From JAWKOK01 sp963765875 (GTDB lineage: Bacteria; Chloroflexota; Anaerolineae; Caldilineales; Caldilineaceae): a DNA stretch of 64,000 bases. Numbering within the stretch: position 1 is the stretch's first letter; each line of letters opens with the position of its first letter. The stretch lies in NCBI GenBank assembly GCA_963765875.1, contig CAVXYK010000007.1, positions 434,001 to 498,000 of the forward strand. The letters are read 5' to 3'. Position numbers and translations under genes: made by a program. The notes below the pieces were generated by a model, which had not been told where the DNA came from, made no database searches, and was given only the letters and a program-made list of their open reading frames with translations. Positions 1-9,514 of the stretch are shown here, in pieces.

Positions 1-181
1 CTCCCGTTCGGCTGGTCTTGCCCGCGCCCCACGCGCCGAAGAGGCCGACGGTCAGCGGCGTCTGGCCCTGGCGGATGATGTTGCGCAACGCAGGTTTGAA
101 GTCGCCGAAATTGAGATAGTCGTTGATCGTGTGGTAGTCGGAGTGGTAGGCGGAGTCGCGTCGAGTGGATGGGTCGGCCAT
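1..181 (-). CDS. KAP family P-loop NTPase, N-terminal fragment (cut by window edge)
   Basis: Only the first 60 codons are inside the window. Reading leftwards from the ATG at 179-181 gives a protein that begins MADPSTRRDSAYH and reaches a clear Walker A motif, GLFGAWGAGKTS, at residues about 46-57. The spacing of about 45 residues from the N-terminus and the preceding TPLTV strand are typical of KAP-type NTPases, predicted membrane-associated P-loop ATPases whose roles include signalling and phage exclusion. The Walker B motif and any membrane insertion lie outside the window, so the family call rests on the Walker A context alone. Another STAND or AAA-like NTPase remains possible. Confidence 0.6.
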   Translation of the reverse strand, partial: MADPSTRRDSAYHSDYHTINDYLNFGDFKPALRNIIRQGQTPLTVGLFGAWGAGKTSRTG

Positions 182-314
182 GGGTTGCTCCTCGGCTCTC
201 TTTGGGTAGTTCTGGTTGGATTAGCCGTTCTGGGCCAGAGGGAACTGGCTCCTCTCCCGATCTGTGGGCGGCTGGGAGGCGCGATCCGCAACGGGCCGAG
301 TGACAATCTCCAAG

Positions 315-1229
315 TCACTTGACCGCGACGAGGCCGAACGCGCGTGGACGGCGTTGCACTTTGCGAAAGCCGACCGCTTGCAGCCGCCTGATGGCGCCGC
401 GCGTGACATTGGCGCCCGACTTGCTGTCGGGATCGCCGATGTAGTGAAAGAGCTTGCCGTTGCGTCGCAGCACGCGATAGAGATCAGCGTAGAAGTCCTC
501 GCTGTAGAGGTGACCGGCCAGGTTGAACATGGGCGGATCGTGGATGATGCGGGCAAAAGTGCCGTCATCCAACTCGGGGACAACGTCGTAGCTGTCGCCC
601 AGCCTTTGTGTGATCTTGGGGTTGTCAAACAAACGTTGGGACCAAGGATTCAATCGGGCAACCTCAAGGGCGGCGGGATCAAACTCGACGGTTGTGACGT
701 GGTCGGCCTTGGCTGCCGCGGCAATGGCTGTATAGCCGAGCCCGGTCGCCGTATCAAGCACCGGCCCGAAGATCGGCTTGGCCGCCTTGATCTTCTCGAG
801 CGTATCCTTGTGGGGATCGGTCCCCTTGATGCGATGCATTGGGATGCCCGAGATCAGCATGGTGGGCGCACCGGACGTAGGCATCAGGCTGTAATAGCGC
901 TGAGTCTCTTCTGAGAATGTCCGGATCTTCGACACCTCGCCGTTTTCTGCCACGAAGCAGCTGTTCGGGGTCTTTTCGACCTCGGTCAGGACTGCCCAGG
1001 AGAGCGTGCTTTCATCGGGCAGGACGACGCCGTCAGCGCTCACCGAGAGCATGTCGGTGCTGATGTTGAGGTCGAGACTGCACTCGACCTCGGTCACGCC
1101 TGTGTTGCGCGCTTCCAGCAGTGTACGTGCCTGAAAATGCGAGAGTACGCAACGGCGGTCCGCTTCAGTCTTGGCCATGCCGGACCCGGTTATCGACTCG
1201 GTTTCTAACTCGGTTTCTGCGGCCATCAT
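315..1229 (-). CDS. SAM-dependent methyltransferase, COG2521-like
   Basis: This is a 304-residue protein with a C-terminal Rossmann-type methyltransferase domain. Motif I is VLDTATGLGYTAIAAA (about 157-172), followed by VEFD at about 181-184, the expected acidic end of strand 2 that binds the SAM ribose. DPPMFNLAG at about 231-239 occupies the position of the catalytic DPP(Y/F) loop seen in many nucleic acid and amino acid methyltransferases. The N-terminal 150 residues are not recognised. The architecture resembles the predicted archaeal-type methyltransferases of COG2521, whose substrate is unknown. An AGGA four to five bases before the ATG pair supports the start at 1229 (or 1226). It is transcribed away from the GH13 gene's repeat-rich downstream region. 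Confidence 0.75.
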   Translation of the reverse strand: MMAAETELETESITGSGMAKTEADRRCVLSHFQARTLLEARNTGVTEVECSLDLNISTDMLSVSADGVVLPDESTLSWAVLTEVEKTPNSCFVAENGEVSKIRTFSEETQRYYSLMPTSGAPTMLISGIPMHRIKGTDPHKDTLEKIKAAKPIFGPVLDTATGLGYTAIAAAAKADHVTTVEFDPAALEVARLNPWSQRLFDNPKITQRLGDSYDVVPELDDGTFARIIHDPPMFNLAGHLYSEDFYADLYRVLRRNGKLFHYIGDPDSKSGANVTRGAIRRLQAVGFRKVQRRPRAFGLVAVK

Positions 1230-1432
1230 AGTCCTGTCAATGGGCGTGGGTGAACGTTTTCAGCGGACAGTGTACCCTTCGGCCATCATATCGGCCAACG
1301 TTCGGTTTTGCTGAAAATTCAGATTCCGCGATGTTGAAGGTTAATTGTTGAACACTGGCATAGGTGGGGTGTGTTCAGAGTCGCCTCACCCTGCTGCGCC
1401 TCCTGAACCTCATAGATTTGCAAGTGGCTACG

Positions 1433-1590
1433 CGTCCCTCTCCGATTTTTGGAGGCTCTCTGAGGAATTGTGGGGCTAGACCTCCGGGAGGTGTCCACAA
1501 ATGGCATTCAGGGCAGAGATTCCTCGGATACCTCCCGGAGGTCGGATTGTGCACCCCACAATTGTTCAGAGAACCTTTTTGGAGAGGGAC
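1433..1590. repeat. Long imperfect inverted repeat enclosing a palindromic mini-element
   Basis: The arms at about 1433-1495 and 1525-1590 are inverted copies. Both share GTCCCTCTCC, CTCTGA and AATTGTGGGG (read in opposite orientation) and each contains a near-palindrome: CCTCCGGGAGG at 1481-1491 and CCTCCCGGAGG at 1531-1541. The 39-base spacer contains CACAAATGGCATTCAGGGC, which resembles the spacers of the elements at 9231-9298 and 17697-17760. The element fills most of the gap between the methyltransferase and GH13 genes (1230-1687), and no gene was seen there. Confidence 0.75.
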
Positions 1591-1617
1591 AGCCATGGCG
1601 CCTCTAGCGCCATGGCT
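1591..1617. repeat. Perfect 11-bp hairpin next to the inverted repeat
   Basis: AGCCATGGCGC and GCGCCATGGCT form a perfect 11-bp stem around a five-base loop CTCTA. No T-run follows on either strand, so it is a poor rho-independent terminator. It directly abuts the larger inverted repeat at 1433-1590 and may be part of the same mobile or structural element, downstream of the GH13 gene. Confidence 0.6.
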
Positions 1618-1687
1618 GGGTGAGGCGAGACCGCTACCCATTGCATTCCTTCCGGACCAGGATGATTTCGTCAAACGTCAATGGAAT

Positions 1688-3310
<1,623 letters not shown>

Positions 3311-3523
3311 GGCTCACTGCTCCTTTGGCTGTGAGAATCCGGTTGCGCATTGGACTCTTCGATGTAGGTTTTTACCAAGGTCCATGATTGCACGGCGGCA
3401 TTCTCTGCGAGTTACTGGAAGATTGTGACATAGATGTAGGGAATGATTCCCCTTCAACACGATGCCTATGGGGAAGTTCGCACCACGATGCGATGTCAAC
3501 CACACAAGATCTGGGAGAACCAC

Positions 3524-3556
3524 AAAAAAAAGAGGGCTAGCAATCAGCCAACCCTC
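3524..3556 (-). terminator. Rho-independent terminator of msrB
   Basis: On the minus strand GAGGGTTGGC pairs with GCTAGCCCTC (10 bp, two G-U pairs) around the loop TGATT and is followed by an eight-base T-run. It lies 60 bases after the msrB stop and before the GH13 start, separating the two minus-strand genes. Confidence 0.8.
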
Positions 3557-3615
3557 CTTGGTGCATAGTGGATGTACGCAACGATGGAATTCGCTGCGCT
3601 ACTTTTTGCGAGACT

Positions 3616-4047
3616 CTATTCGTCGGCTGCGCCGTCCCCAGTTTTATGCAGTTTGAGCGATGCCGAGTTCATACAATAGCGCTGGCCCGTTGGCGCAGGT
3701 CCATCGTTGAAGACGTGGCCGAGATGGGCATCGCACTTGCGGCAATGGACCTCGGTACGCGGCATGATCAGCTTGAAGTCAGTCTCGGTCTCAACATTGC
3801 TTTCATCGATCGGTGCGTAGAAACTGGGCCAACCACAATGGGCATCAAATTTGGTCTCGGAACTGAAGAGCGGTTCTCCGCAGCAAACACATACATAGAC
3901 GCCTTCGTCCGTGGTGTCCCAATATTCGCCTGTAAACGGGCGTTCGGTCCCCTGCTTTCGTGTCACGTTATACTGCTCGCCCGTGAGTTGGGCCCGCCAC
4001 TCGGCGTCGCTTTTCTTGATCTTTTCACTCTCTTTGCTGCCGGCCAT
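3616..4047 (-). CDS. msrB: Peptide methionine-(R)-S-oxide reductase MsrB
   Basis: This enzyme reduces the R epimer of methionine sulfoxide in proteins using thioredoxin. The protein, about 143 residues, carries the two zinc-binding CxxC pairs (CVCC with GEPLF, and CRKC with [12 protein letters not shown]) and the catalytic cysteine in the conserved RYCMNSASL motif; family members usually have RYCINSASL. GWPSFY, another MsrB hallmark, is intact. The frame stays open seven codons upstream, but GGAAGG six bases before the ATG at 4047 favours that start. A terminator at 3524-3556 follows, so the gene seems monocistronic. Confidence 0.95.
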   Translation of the reverse strand: MAGSKESEKIKKSDAEWRAQLTGEQYNVTRKQGTERPFTGEYWDTTDEGVYVCVCCGEPLFSSETKFDAHCGWPSFYAPIDESNVETETDFKLIMPRTEVHCRKCDAHLGHVFNDGPAPTGQRYCMNSASLKLHKTGDGAADE

Positions 4048-4758
4048 TTTTGTCCTTCCCAGGTTCAAACCTGAACATGCTAATCAATTGTGGCGACACT
4101 CGCCCTGATGTCGAACCCTCAAGTTGGCGGTGAGTCTCCCCGATTGGGCAACGAATCTCAGGCTTGTATCATGCACGACATTGGTGAAATCTGGCTGTAG
4201 TCGATCTCCGTTGTCTCAATGAAAACCCCTCCAAATACAATGCCTTTCCAGGATATTCTCTGGGGTTCGGCAACCATCAGCACTTCGGATGGAATGAAAA
4301 TCTAAATTTTCGTGTAGTCGTCGGCAGGTCGGCTATACGTATGTTGCGTTGGATGACCTCTTTGCCGGGTCAGTGCATACTGCGTCAGGCTTTGCCGCAA
4401 AGCGAATCATGAAGTCACGATCATGGATCACCGGAAATGTGCACACCTGTTGAGGCCCTGCACGAAGTGTCAAGTTGACTTCAATTGCTGATAGTCAATC
4501 CTGCGCCGAATCGGTCGAATGAATCGGTCGATTACCGACGCTTGCGAAGTGCGCGAAACAGGTTACAATGTAGAGAGATTCAACGTGCGCTTTTTCCCGC
4601 TTTTCTACTCTTGTATTCGCGTAGTCGCGCTTTTTAATAAGACCATTTGCAGGCGGATTGCGTTTTCGAATACTGTCATACGTAACATTCTGCCTTCTTT
4701 TACGGTCGTTAGAACACTGACGTCAACGGATTCAGAACGCCTCAAGGAGTAAAACACT
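4048..4758. other. 711-bp intergenic region without recognised gene
   Basis: This gap separates divergent msrB and the coiled-coil pair. It is AT-richer than the surrounding genes and contains two tandem copies of GAATCGGTCGA near 4508-4531. No convincing protein-coding or RNA gene was seen. It must hold both promoters, and one candidate for the rightward operon is listed separately. Confidence 0.5.
4542..4569 (+). promoter_or_regulatory. Candidate sigma-70-type promoter for the coiled-coil operon
   Basis: TTGCGA (4542-4547), a 16-base spacer and TACAAT (4564-4569) fit a housekeeping promoter and give a 5' leader of roughly 180 bases before the ATG at 4759. A second, weaker match is TTGTAT (4611-4616), an 18-base spacer and TAATAA (4635-4640). 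Neither can be confirmed from sequence alone. Confidence 0.35.
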
Positions 4759-5691
4759 ATGATGGAGTGGCTTCCACAAACACCGGTGGATTGGGTTCCC
4801 CTGATCGTAGCATTGGTGCTAGGTCTCATTCTTGGATGGCTCTTTACGCGGATTCCCGCGCACCGCCGTCAGGAGGAACTCGAGAGTGAACTCAGCAGCG
4901 CTAAGGCCAAATTGAAAACAGGCGACGACGATCTAGCGAGCGCTCGACGCGAGACCAAGTCGGTGCAGTCGGATCTCTCCGATGCCCAGTCTAGTTTGAG
5001 TGATGTGCGCAAAGAGCTGGACGACGTCCAGCAGCAACTTCAGTCTATGACCGACGCCAAGAATGCAGTCGATGCGGACTTGGCGGCACGTGAAGATGAG
5101 TTCGCCCAGGTCCGCACCGATTTGGAAGATGCTCAATCGACGGCGGTGACTGAACAGGATGCCCTACGGGCGAGCCTAAGCGTGGCCAATGATCAGGCTG
5201 CATCGCTCAAGGCGGAGTTGGATGCGGCGACGCAGATGAATGCCGAGCTCTCTGAGCAACTGTCGAACCTCTCTGCTGCCAATGCTGCCCTTCAATCCGA
5301 ACTCATCGACCAAGCCGCACAGTTTGATGAAGTGAAGCAAGTGGCCGAAGCAGAGGCTGAGGACATCGAGCACAAGGTGACGGCCCTGGATGAGGCCTTC
5401 GCCCGAGCCGTTCAGATCCGCGGTCAACTGGAGCAAACTCAGGCGGAATTGACGCTCACCAAAGCTGATCTGGCAGAGACCCAAGAGCATCTGGCCACGG
5501 TTACAGCGATGAGAGATGAAATGGACGCCAAGCTGCAACATGTCCGTGGCGATGTTGCCGGTGAACTGGCATTGCTCACTTCGACCATGATTCAGATGAA
5601 GGATGAACAGATTGTTCAGGCGAACACGCGGATCGCTGCGTTACAGAGCGAACTAGACGCACACATGAGTCCTGCAAGCAACGAAACCTAG
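4759..5691 (+). CDS. Membrane-anchored coiled-coil protein
   Basis: The 310-residue product has one N-terminal hydrophobic segment (about residues 12-30, LIVALVLGLILGWLF) followed by a basic patch and then an almost uninterrupted heptad-rich coiled coil (ELESELSSAKAKLK and onwards) to the C-terminus. It is rich in Ala, Glu, Gln, Asp and Leu and has no cysteines or enzymatic motif. AAGGAG nine bases before the ATG supports the start. It lies 15 bases upstream of a larger gene with the same layout, so the two probably form an operon and may assemble together as cytoplasmic-facing filaments or a tether at the membrane. No specific function is recognised. Confidence 0.75.
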   Translation: MMEWLPQTPVDWVPLIVALVLGLILGWLFTRIPAHRRQEELESELSSAKAKLKTGDDDLASARRETKSVQSDLSDAQSSLSDVRKELDDVQQQLQSMTDAKNAVDADLAAREDEFAQVRTDLEDAQSTAVTEQDALRASLSVANDQAASLKAELDAATQMNAELSEQLSNLSAANAALQSELIDQAAQFDEVKQVAEAEAEDIEHKVTALDEAFARAVQIRGQLEQTQAELTLTKADLAETQEHLATVTAMRDEMDAKLQHVRGDVAGELALLTSTMIQMKDEQIVQANTRIAALQSELDAHMSPASNET

Positions 5692-5706
5692 TCCGGGAGG
5701 ATTGCA

Positions 5707-8700
5707 ATGGATACCGTACAGTTAGGATATCTGGCAGCCGCTCTCGTTGTCGGATTCATCGTCGCCTGGCTGATCTGCCGTTCACGTGCAGGTCGCAAAG
5801 CCGACGAGCTCCAATCGAATGCCTCGGCCTTGCAGCGCTCGTTGACGAAGAGCGGGCGAGAGTTGAAGGAGAGCCAGGACAAGCTCACGGATCTGCGGAC
5901 TCAATTTGATACGCAGCAGAGTGACTATGCGACGCTCCAAAGCGCTGTCGATCTGTCGGAGAGCTCATTGGCAGATGAGACGGCCAGGGCCGACGACTTG
6001 CAGGCACAATTGAACTTGGCGCTTCAGGACGCGGCCGGGCTTGCACAGGACAAGACACGGCTAGAGAATGAGGCTGCCGATCTCGCCGGTCAGATCAATT
6101 TTCTGAACCGAGACGTGTCGCAGGGGCAGATCGCGCTGGCTGAAACAGCAGAAATGCTGGAAGCGACGCGGATATCGTATAGTGATCTTGAGGCAGTCTG
6201 TTTTGAAAAGGTTGGCGAAGTGGAGATTCTCGTCGGCCAGGTAGATAGCTTGACCGGTGAGCTGACTGAGGCCCAGGCCGAAGCGGCCAGACTTGCCAAG
6301 GAGGTGGACGCTGCCAAAGCGCTCCGGGATGCCAGGGTGAACCAGATGAGCAGCCCGGCCATTCCGCGCCGTTCATCCGTTGACGATATCGTTATCACAA
6401 TGACGATTGACGAGGAGATCGCCAAGCGCGACAGTCTGCTGGCCGCAGCCCAGGCCGAGAACGAGCATTTGCGCCGCAGCCTTAGCACGATGACCAATGT
6501 TGGCGTTGAACTGGCCAATAATCTCCAATACAGCAACAAGGCTCGTCGATCTAGTCTAGAGCGTCTTGCTGACTCCCTCGCTCAGGACGTCGATATCGCC
6601 GAACGAATCGACACATCCGATCTTGAGGTCGCAGTATCAGAAGCTGCGAACGCATCACCGTCGGACGATGTCGACGCGCCGGCGTCCGACGACGATGGGC
6701 CGGTTGATGACGGCGCAATCGAGTCGCTGCACAGCGAATTGGATGCTGCCCAGTCGAAGAATGATGAGCTTCTGTCGTCGCTGAAAAGACGTGAGCAAGA
6801 GCTCGGGGACCTTAGAAATTCGCTGGCTGTTGCCGAAACCAGGCTTGAACTCGCTCAGCAGGACCAAGCAGATGCCGAGATATCTCTCAATGAACGAGAC
6901 GCTGCACTGGCTGAACTCAAAGCGAAGCTTGAAGAAGCCCAGGCCGAACTTGACGCACTGATCGCACAAGGTGTAGCGGCTGCTGCAGAGCTGAATGAAC
7001 GCGAGACGAGTATTGGCGAGCTGTATGATCAATTGAGTGTCGCACACCAAGATCTTGAGGCGGCGTCGGCTGAACAGGCTGAGTCGCAGGCTCTGCTTGA
7101 TGAGCGTGAGACCAAGATCGGCGAGTTGGAGGATCAACTTAGCGTTGCGCTGCGAGATCTCGAAACGGCCAGGACCGAACAGGTTGAATCGCAGGCTGTA
7201 CTCGCTGAACGCGAAGTTGGGCTGGCCGATCTTCAGAGTGAGTTCGACATGATAACCGCCGAGGATGCAGCGGCCAAGGCCGAGTTGGCTGATGCCCTAG
7301 CTGCAAGCACGCAGAAAGTGGAGAGCCTCCAGGAGCAGCTTGCCCAAGTCACCGTGGATCTTGAGGATGCTCTCCTTGTCAAGGGCCGTCTTGATGAAGA
7401 GCTTCAGGCGCGAAACGAAGAGTTGGAGAGCTTGGGGGCACGGTCTCAAAGCTTGGAGCAGGTGCTCTCTCAACGTGCAGATGAAGTCGCCAAGTTAACG
7501 GAACAACTGGATACGCTCCAGGCTGAACTGGACCTGACGACATCGCGTCAGTCAGACTTCGAGCTTCAACTCGCCGAGCCCAATGTTGAGCTTGACGAAG
7601 CCAATCAGAAGCTTTCCTCGCTGCAGGAAGAGCTGGATGCGCTGGCGACCGAAAAGGCCGATCTTTTGGCGCAGATCCAACGAGCGGAGGCCGAGGTCTC
7701 AGACCTGACTGACCAGGTTGGTCAATTGACCACTGAAGTAGCGTCCGTGAATGAAGAAAAGAGTAGGCTTGAAGCGGATCTGGAATCAAGTGCTGCTCAG
7801 GCAGATGCAATACGTTCTCAGGCCCAACTGGATCAAGAAGCATCAGCAACAGATCTGGAAGACAAGGCCAAGCAGATCACGTCACTTGCTGCCGCAGTAT
7901 CGGCAACCAAGTTCACACTGGATCAGCGCTCCACCGAGTTGGAAAAGGCCAACGGCCTGGTTGCAGAACTTCAGCAGGAGTCAGCCACGCTTCAGCAGGA
8001 ATCAACCACGCTTCAGAGCAGCCTTGATGAACGCACACAGCAGTTGCAGGAGACGAAGGAAAGCCTACAGCACCAGATTGATGAGTTGGCCACGCAGCGC
8101 ATGACGCTTCAAGCTGCGCTGGAGAGCCAGACTGCCGGGCAGGCAACCCTTACGTCTCAGATCGGCGAGTTGCAGGAGAGATTGGCCGCCACCGAGGAGA
8201 GCAAGGCTGAGTTGATGAAGAATCTCCAGATTCGAGAGGCCGCGGTGGCGAGGCTACAGGCCCAATCAGTCGACGTAGAGGAGAGGCTGACCGAACTGCG
8301 GGCTGAACGGGACCAGGCGGTGGAACGGTTGCAGATGGCTGAATCCGACCTATCGAATGCCAATGTACGGCTATCAAGTGTTGAAGGCCTGTTTGACGTG
8401 GCGCCGGATGGTAACGCCCCGGAATTGCCAACGGGCGGTCTCACACCGACGAAGTCGAAGGCAGCCAGTGCTGCCATTGTTACCGGAATGCGGCCCGTTT
8501 GGGTTCCGGTGCCGCAGAATCTCTCCGATGTTAAGGGGGTCGGACCAACGTATCAGCAGAGGCTCTATAACATTGGCGTCGGTACGTATTGGGAACTGGC
8601 GACGATGACCGATGCAGATTTCGCTGAAAGCCTGAGTCTGAGCGATCTGCAACGATTGCGTGTCGACATGACTGCGATTCGTGCCGATGCGATGCGTCTG

Positions 8701-9087
8701 GCAGAGGAGAGTGGCACATCCGGCTATCTCTGGGATGGCCGGATGGTAGATGATTTCGAGCCAATCCAGGGGATTGGCAAGACCTACGAGCATCGACTCT
8801 ATTTAGCCGGTATTCGGACATATGTCGACCTCATGGAATCTACCGTCGAACAGCTGAGTGATATTGTCCAGGCTCCACCCTTGCGGACACCGGACTTCGC
8901 ATCCTGGATTCAGCAGGCGGCGGCCCTTGCCGACGCATCGGGAGAGATTGGACAGGTTGGCGGCGAAGCTGATGATGAAGTCGCCGGTGAAGTCGACGAT
9001 GGGCCCATCAACAAGGATGTGGCCGATTCACCTGCTCCCACCGATGAAAATGATGAGGCTCAGTCGGAGGAAACAGACGGCGGCTAG
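5707..9087 (+). CDS. Membrane-anchored giant coiled-coil protein with two C-terminal helix-hairpin-helix-like domains
   Basis: The protein has 1126 residues: an N-terminal membrane helix (about 6-22, LGYLAAALVVGFIVAWLIC), then roughly 850 residues of coiled coil, then a C-terminal globular part. Residues about 425-500 contain a tandem repeat of about 35 residues (ERETSIGELYDQLSVA and ERETKIGELEDQLSVA). From about residue 930 two similar domains begin with LSDVKGVGPTYQQRLYNIGV and FEPIQGIGKTYEHRLYLAGI, matching the GxGxxYxxrL pattern of helix-hairpin-helix folds such as DUF4332, which often bind nucleic acid. The tail is very acidic. GGAGGAT four bases before the ATG supports the start. By inference it could tether DNA or another partner to the membrane; an SMC-like ATPase is excluded because no Walker motifs are present. 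Confidence 0.8.
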   Translation: MDTVQLGYLAAALVVGFIVAWLICRSRAGRKADELQSNASALQRSLTKSGRELKESQDKLTDLRTQFDTQQSDYATLQSAVDLSESSLADETARADDLQAQLNLALQDAAGLAQDKTRLENEAADLAGQINFLNRDVSQGQIALAETAEMLEATRISYSDLEAVCFEKVGEVEILVGQVDSLTGELTEAQAEAARLAKEVDAAKALRDARVNQMSSPAIPRRSSVDDIVITMTIDEEIAKRDSLLAAAQAENEHLRRSLSTMTNVGVELANNLQYSNKARRSSLERLADSLAQDVDIAERIDTSDLEVAVSEAANASPSDDVDAPASDDDGPVDDGAIESLHSELDAAQSKNDELLSSLKRREQELGDLRNSLAVAETRLELAQQDQADAEISLNERDAALAELKAKLEEAQAELDALIAQGVAAAAELNERETSIGELYDQLSVAHQDLEAASAEQAESQALLDERETKIGELEDQLSVALRDLETARTEQVESQAVLAEREVGLADLQSEFDMITAEDAAAKAELADALAASTQKVESLQEQLAQVTVDLEDALLVKGRLDEELQARNEELESLGARSQSLEQVLSQRADEVAKLTEQLDTLQAELDLTTSRQSDFELQLAEPNVELDEANQKLSSLQEELDALATEKADLLAQIQRAEAEVSDLTDQVGQLTTEVASVNEEKSRLEADLESSAAQADAIRSQAQLDQEASATDLEDKAKQITSLAAAVSATKFTLDQRSTELEKANGLVAELQQESATLQQESTTLQSSLDERTQQLQETKESLQHQIDELATQRMTLQAALESQTAGQATLTSQIGELQERLAATEESKAELMKNLQIREAAVARLQAQSVDVEERLTELRAERDQAVERLQMAESDLSNANVRLSSVEGLFDVAPDGNAPELPTGGLTPTKSKAASAAIVTGMRPVWVPVPQNLSDVKGVGPTYQQRLYNIGVGTYWELATMTDADFAESLSLSDLQRLRVDMTAIRADAMRLAEESGTSGYLWDGRMVDDFEPIQGIGKTYEHRLYLAGIRTYVDLMESTVEQLSDIVQAPPLRTPDFASWIQQAAALADASGEIGQVGGEADDEVAGEVDDGPINKDVADSPAPTDENDEAQSEETDGG

Positions 9088-9148
9088 AGTGTTGCCGGAG
9101 AGAACAGCGTCATTTCAATCGGGGTCTGTTCAAGACGAATTGTGCAGG

Positions 9149-9177
9149 TAGGGGCGTGCCCTTGTGGCCGCCCGCCA
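9149..9177. repeat. Partial GC-rich dispersed repeat (GTAGGGGCG type)
   Basis: GTAGGGGCG followed by CCTTGTGGCCGCCCGCC has the same layout as one half of the longer repeat at 14605-14670 (GTAGGGGCGG, central C/G tracts, CGCCC). It looks like a truncated copy. It sits just after the end of the coiled-coil operon. Confidence 0.5.
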
Positions 9178-9230
9178 CCGACAGCCAAACGATTCAACCC
9201 TTGACACACCCATTTCAATCGAAGCGAGTC

Positions 9231-9298
9231 AGCAATCCGGGATTGAGCCAGCCTGTAGCCTCAAAGTGGCGTTTAGGGCAGCTCAATCCCGGATTGCT
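9231..9298. repeat. Palindromic mini-element (17-bp perfect inverted arms)
   Basis: AGCAATCCGGGATTGAG at 9231-9247 is the exact reverse complement of 9282-9298. Each arm is itself a near-palindrome (CAATCCGGGATTG). The spacer between the inner palindromes is 38 bases and includes CTCAAAGTGGCGTTTAGGGC, closely related to the spacers of the elements at 1433-1590 and (reversed) 17697-17760. Confidence 0.85.
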
Positions 9299-9380
9299 CG
9301 CGGACACGGGCGCGCCTTTCCAATACTCCCTAGTACAGGACGGCACGAATGACGATACAGATCGAAAGGCTGGCTATCGG

Positions 9381-9466
9381 CCCCCTGGCCTCCAATCCTG
9401 GGGGAGGCGGTGCAAGACAAAGACAGGCTGAGGCCAAGCGTTCCCCCAAGGCTGGGGGCTAGGGGG
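9381..9466. repeat. Two inverted copies of a C/G-tract repeat
   Basis: CCCCCTGGCCTCCAATCCTG at 9381-9400, followed by a G-tract, recurs in inverted, slightly diverged form at about 9442-9466 (TCCCCCAAGGCTGGGGGC then TAGGGGG). Together with the elements at 9149 and 9231 this makes the 9088-9514 gap between convergent operons a repeat cluster with no visible gene. Confidence 0.6.
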
Positions 9467-9514
9467 CTGCCGCCATGCTCTACGCATCTGTATGACTATT
9501 TACGCCATTGTGTA

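Noticed and set aside
1..181. Anti-phage defence island based on the KAP NTPase
   Set aside because: Only 60 codons are visible and no other defence gene is near; the methyltransferase next door has no specificity domain or endonuclease partner.
264..914. Plus-strand open frame of 216 codons opposite the methyltransferase
   Set aside because: The minus-strand frame has clear methyltransferase motifs; the plus-strand product has none.
4519..4752. 77-codon open frame upstream of the coiled-coil gene
   Set aside because: It is in an AT-rich leader, has no ribosome binding site and overlaps the proposed promoter.
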